Shown here piece by piece: positions 6,321 through 7,524 of a DNA stretch of 7,524 nt. Each line of letters opens with the position of its first letter. Within the stretch, counting starts at the first letter, position 1. Under the pieces are notes generated by a model. It worked only from the letters and a program-made list of their open reading frames with translations. It made no database searches and was not told the DNA's origin. The stretch covers positions 1 through 7,524 of the forward strand of contig DUGU01000261.1 of NCBI GenBank assembly GCA_013331215.1. The letters are read 5' to 3'. Origin of the DNA: Methanoregulaceae archaeon. GTDB lineage: Archaea; Halobacteriota; Methanomicrobia; Methanomicrobiales; Methanospirillaceae. The translations under genes and the position numbers were made by a program.

Positions 6321-6651
6321 AGGGGAAGCGCCCGACCCGCTCCGTCGCGGAACCATCGCGCAGCTCAGGCCCTCCCGAGCGCCCTCCGGAAAGCGGGATT
6401 ATTGCGTTTTTATGAAAAAAGGGGGGAGCCCGCGTCGATATCCTGTGATTGTTCGTTGGCGAAGGCCGCGGTCATTTCCGGCGACGCACCGGACGCTCGT
6501 CACCCCTTCCAGCAGCACTCTTAGACCCTCATCCAAGGGCCTTCCATTGTGCGATCCCGGCCGCTATCGGTCGTCCTATCCGCGGTTCGGGCGACCTCCC
6601 AATCAAGGAACAAATCTCCGTTATTTCTCGATTTACGCGGAAAAAACCGGT

Positions 6652-6669
6652 AATCCTTTTAAATGGATT
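6652..6669. promoter_or_regulatory. 18-bp near-perfect palindrome over a TATA-like core
   Basis: AATCCTTTTAAATGGATT is symmetric at 16 of 18 positions around 6660/6661, with TTTAAA at its centre. Such a dyad in an AT-rich upstream region suits a dimeric regulator site or an alternative TATA box for the beta-helix gene. Confidence 0.4.
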
Positions 6670-6692
6670 CATTGTCCTTAATGAGAATAAGC

Positions 6693-6703
6693 AAAGTTTA
6701 AAT
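6693..6703 (+). promoter_or_regulatory. Candidate BRE/TATA element for the beta-helix gene
   Basis: AAAG followed by TTTAAAT (6697-6703) resembles an archaeal BRE plus TATA box. Transcription would start near 6725-6730, giving a leader of about 95 bases before the ATG at 6823. The dyad ATGATG/CATCAT (6702-6707, 6723-6728) spans the gap between box and start. Confidence 0.45.
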
Positions 6704-6760
6704 GATGGTTCGAATAATTGTACATCATCGGAGATCGTATCAATTTCAGAACAATGAGGT

Positions 6761-6787
6761 GCCCCCGTCGTCCCCACGACGCCGGGC
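6761..6787 (+). promoter_or_regulatory. Strong hairpin in the presumed 5' leader of the beta-helix gene
   Basis: CGTCGT (6766-6771) and ACGACG (6776-6781) pair perfectly around a CCCC loop. Beyond a 1x2 internal loop, GCCC (6761-6764) pairs with GGGC (6784-6787), giving 10 pairs in all. A small CTCG-TTTT-CGAG hairpin follows at 6792-6803, just before the ribosome binding site. Confidence 0.5.
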
Positions 6788-6812
6788 GACTCTCGTTTTC
6801 GAGCAAATTATC

Positions 6813-6818
6813 AGGTGG
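6813..6818 (+). promoter_or_regulatory. Ribosome binding site of the beta-helix gene
   Basis: AGGTGG lies 4 bases before the ATG at 6823 and supports that start, which also gives a complete signal peptide. Confidence 0.65.
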
Positions 6819-6822
6819 ATCG

Positions 6823-7524
6823 ATGAGACGAATCAGATACACACACGGATTCATGGCCTGTGCCATGCTGTTCGTTGTCGTCCTTGCCGTGGCGGTGACC
6901 CCGGCCGCCGCGACGGACGTGACGTATAGCGGGCAAAAGATAACGATTACCCAGCCGGGTAATTACGTCCTGAAGAATGACATCACGAACAGCAACCAGC
7001 TGATCTGCATCGAGATCCAGGCCTCGAACGTCGTCTTCGACGGCGCCGGACACCTGATCGACGGTGTCGACGCCGAGAACTCGGCCGGCATCTACGTCCA
7101 TGGCCCCTCCGCGGCCATCTCGGGCGTCACGATCAGGAACGTCCGGATGAATGACTGGTACTACGGCGTTTATCTCCACGGAACCGGCAACTCCCGGATC
7201 GAGGCCTCCACGCTCTCGAGCAACGGGTTCGCCGGTGCAGTGGTCTATCAGAACGCGGTCGGGACCACGATCACGGGCAGCACGATCACCGGCAACAACT
7301 ACGGCGTGGTCTTCTCGGACGGAGCGGCCAACGGCGTTGTCTCGGACAACCAGATCAACCAGAACGAGCGCGGGCTGTACGTCTACCTCTCGGACGGCAT
7401 CACCGTCACCCGGAACGGCATCGCGGACAATATCAATAGCGGCCTCCAGTTCCACACGTCGGGCGGCGGCACCATCTATAACAACCGGCTCAACAACAAC
7501 CTCAACGTCGCCTTCACCGGCGAG
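6823..7524 (+). CDS. Exported NosD-type right-handed beta-helix protein (3'-truncated by window edge)
   Basis: The frame is open from ATG 6823 to the window end, giving the first 234 residues. A Sec-type signal peptide is clear: basic MRRIRY, a hydrophobic stretch about 10-26, and a likely cleavage after PAAA at residue 30. The mature part begins with QPGNYVLKNDIT and FDGAGHLIDG (72-81), the usual opening of archaeal NosD/parallel beta-helix surface proteins. Imperfect repeats of about 22-24 residues follow, with the pattern GIYV / ISGVTIRN / YGVYLHG / TTITGSTITGNNYGVVF / NQINQNERGLYVYLS / NGIADNINSGLQF, rich in Asn and Gly turns as in PbH1 repeats. The protein is likely secreted or anchored on the cell surface and may bind or process polysaccharide, but no substrate can be assigned. 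The C-terminus, where a PKD domain or sorting signal might sit, is outside the window. It is transcribed away from the kinase operon. Confidence 0.9.
   Translation, partial: MRRIRYTHGFMACAMLFVVVLAVAVTPAAATDVTYSGQKITITQPGNYVLKNDITNSNQLICIEIQASNVVFDGAGHLIDGVDAENSAGIYVHGPSAAISGVTIRNVRMNDWYYGVYLHGTGNSRIEASTLSSNGFAGAVVYQNAVGTTITGSTITGNNYGVVFSDGAANGVVSDNQINQNERGLYVYLSDGITVTRNGIADNINSGLQFHTSGGGTIYNNRLNNNLNVAFTGE

Larger units (their letters stand above)
6091..6822. other. Divergent intergenic region between kinase operon and beta-helix gene
   Basis: This 732-base gap must contain the promoters of the minus-strand kinase operon and the plus-strand beta-helix gene. I find no convincing protein gene: open frames on both strands lack family motifs, ribosome binding sites and protein-like composition. 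The left part (6180-6411) is GC-rich and full of inverted repeats. Positions 6407-6426 hold adjoining T5, A6 and G6 runs. The part from about 6600 to 6735 is markedly AT-rich and holds TATA-like boxes and two dyads. No clear TATA box for the kinase operon could be fixed; a weak A/T stretch lies near 6158-6173. Confidence 0.6.

Noticed and set aside
6410..6475. A 21-codon minus-strand frame (MTAAFANEQSQD...) in the divergent gap
   Set aside because: The composition is plausible, but it is too short to judge and has no clear ribosome binding site or homology I can recognise.
6412..6777. Open frames of 80-100 codons on both strands near the beta-helix promoter
   Set aside because: They run through the AT-rich promoter zone and hairpins, contain no motifs and have no convincing start signals.
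6811..7455. A 214-codon minus-strand open frame opposite the beta-helix gene
   Set aside because: It is Asp/Val/Arg-rich without domains, while the plus strand encodes a signal peptide and clear beta-helix repeats.
1..7524. CRISPR arrays, insertion sequences, rRNA genes
   Set aside because: Read on both strands: no regularly spaced repeats, no transposase motifs or terminal inverted repeats, and no conserved rRNA stretches were found.

Overview
The window looks like GC-rich euryarchaeal DNA, most likely from a methanogen of the Methanomicrobiales (Methanoculleus or a relative). This is an inference from the gene families: a HypD hydrogenase maturation factor, a tRNA-Arg with archaeal features and no encoded CCA, a CHASE4 sensor kinase, a methanogen-style PAS kinase with an RHDILNQL H-box, and a secreted NosD-type beta-helix protein. 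The tRNA promoter has the spacing of an archaeal TATA box.

Layout. (1) 1-866, plus strand: 3' part of hypD; its start lies outside the window. (2) 916-987, plus: tRNA-Arg(CCG), with its own TATA box upstream and a T5 stop signal downstream. (3) 988-1307: a convergent gap with two perfect GC-rich hairpins and no convincing gene. (4) 6090 down to 1308, minus: a tight three-gene signalling operon. It encodes a soluble multi-sensor histidine kinase (752 aa), then a membrane CHASE4-HAMP-PAS histidine kinase (704 aa), then a stand-alone receiver protein (138 aa). Each junction is a 4-base stop/start overlap (TTGA, then ATGA), which implies translational coupling. (5) 6091-6822: a 730-base divergent intergenic region rich in inverted repeats, with an AT-rich promoter zone at about 6600-6735. 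(6) 6823 to the window end, plus: the N-terminal 234 residues of an exported beta-helix protein, open at the right edge.

How the genes fit together. The two kinases should sense cytoplasmic and extracytoplasmic cues. The nearest phospho-acceptor is the receiver protein, which has no DNA-binding or enzymatic output domain, so the next step is not visible here. The receiver resembles the C-terminal REC domain of hybrid kinases, so the membrane kinase and receiver look like a split hybrid kinase.

Most notable observations. The soluble kinase carries two compensating indels that scramble about 24 residues and remove its G1 ATP-binding motif; the neighbouring frame encodes an intact EDDGPG. The divergent intergenic region holds several perfect inverted repeats, including two interleaved ones with H-type pseudoknot topology, and a strong hairpin lies in the presumed leader of the beta-helix gene. 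I saw no CRISPR array, insertion sequence or clear mobile element.
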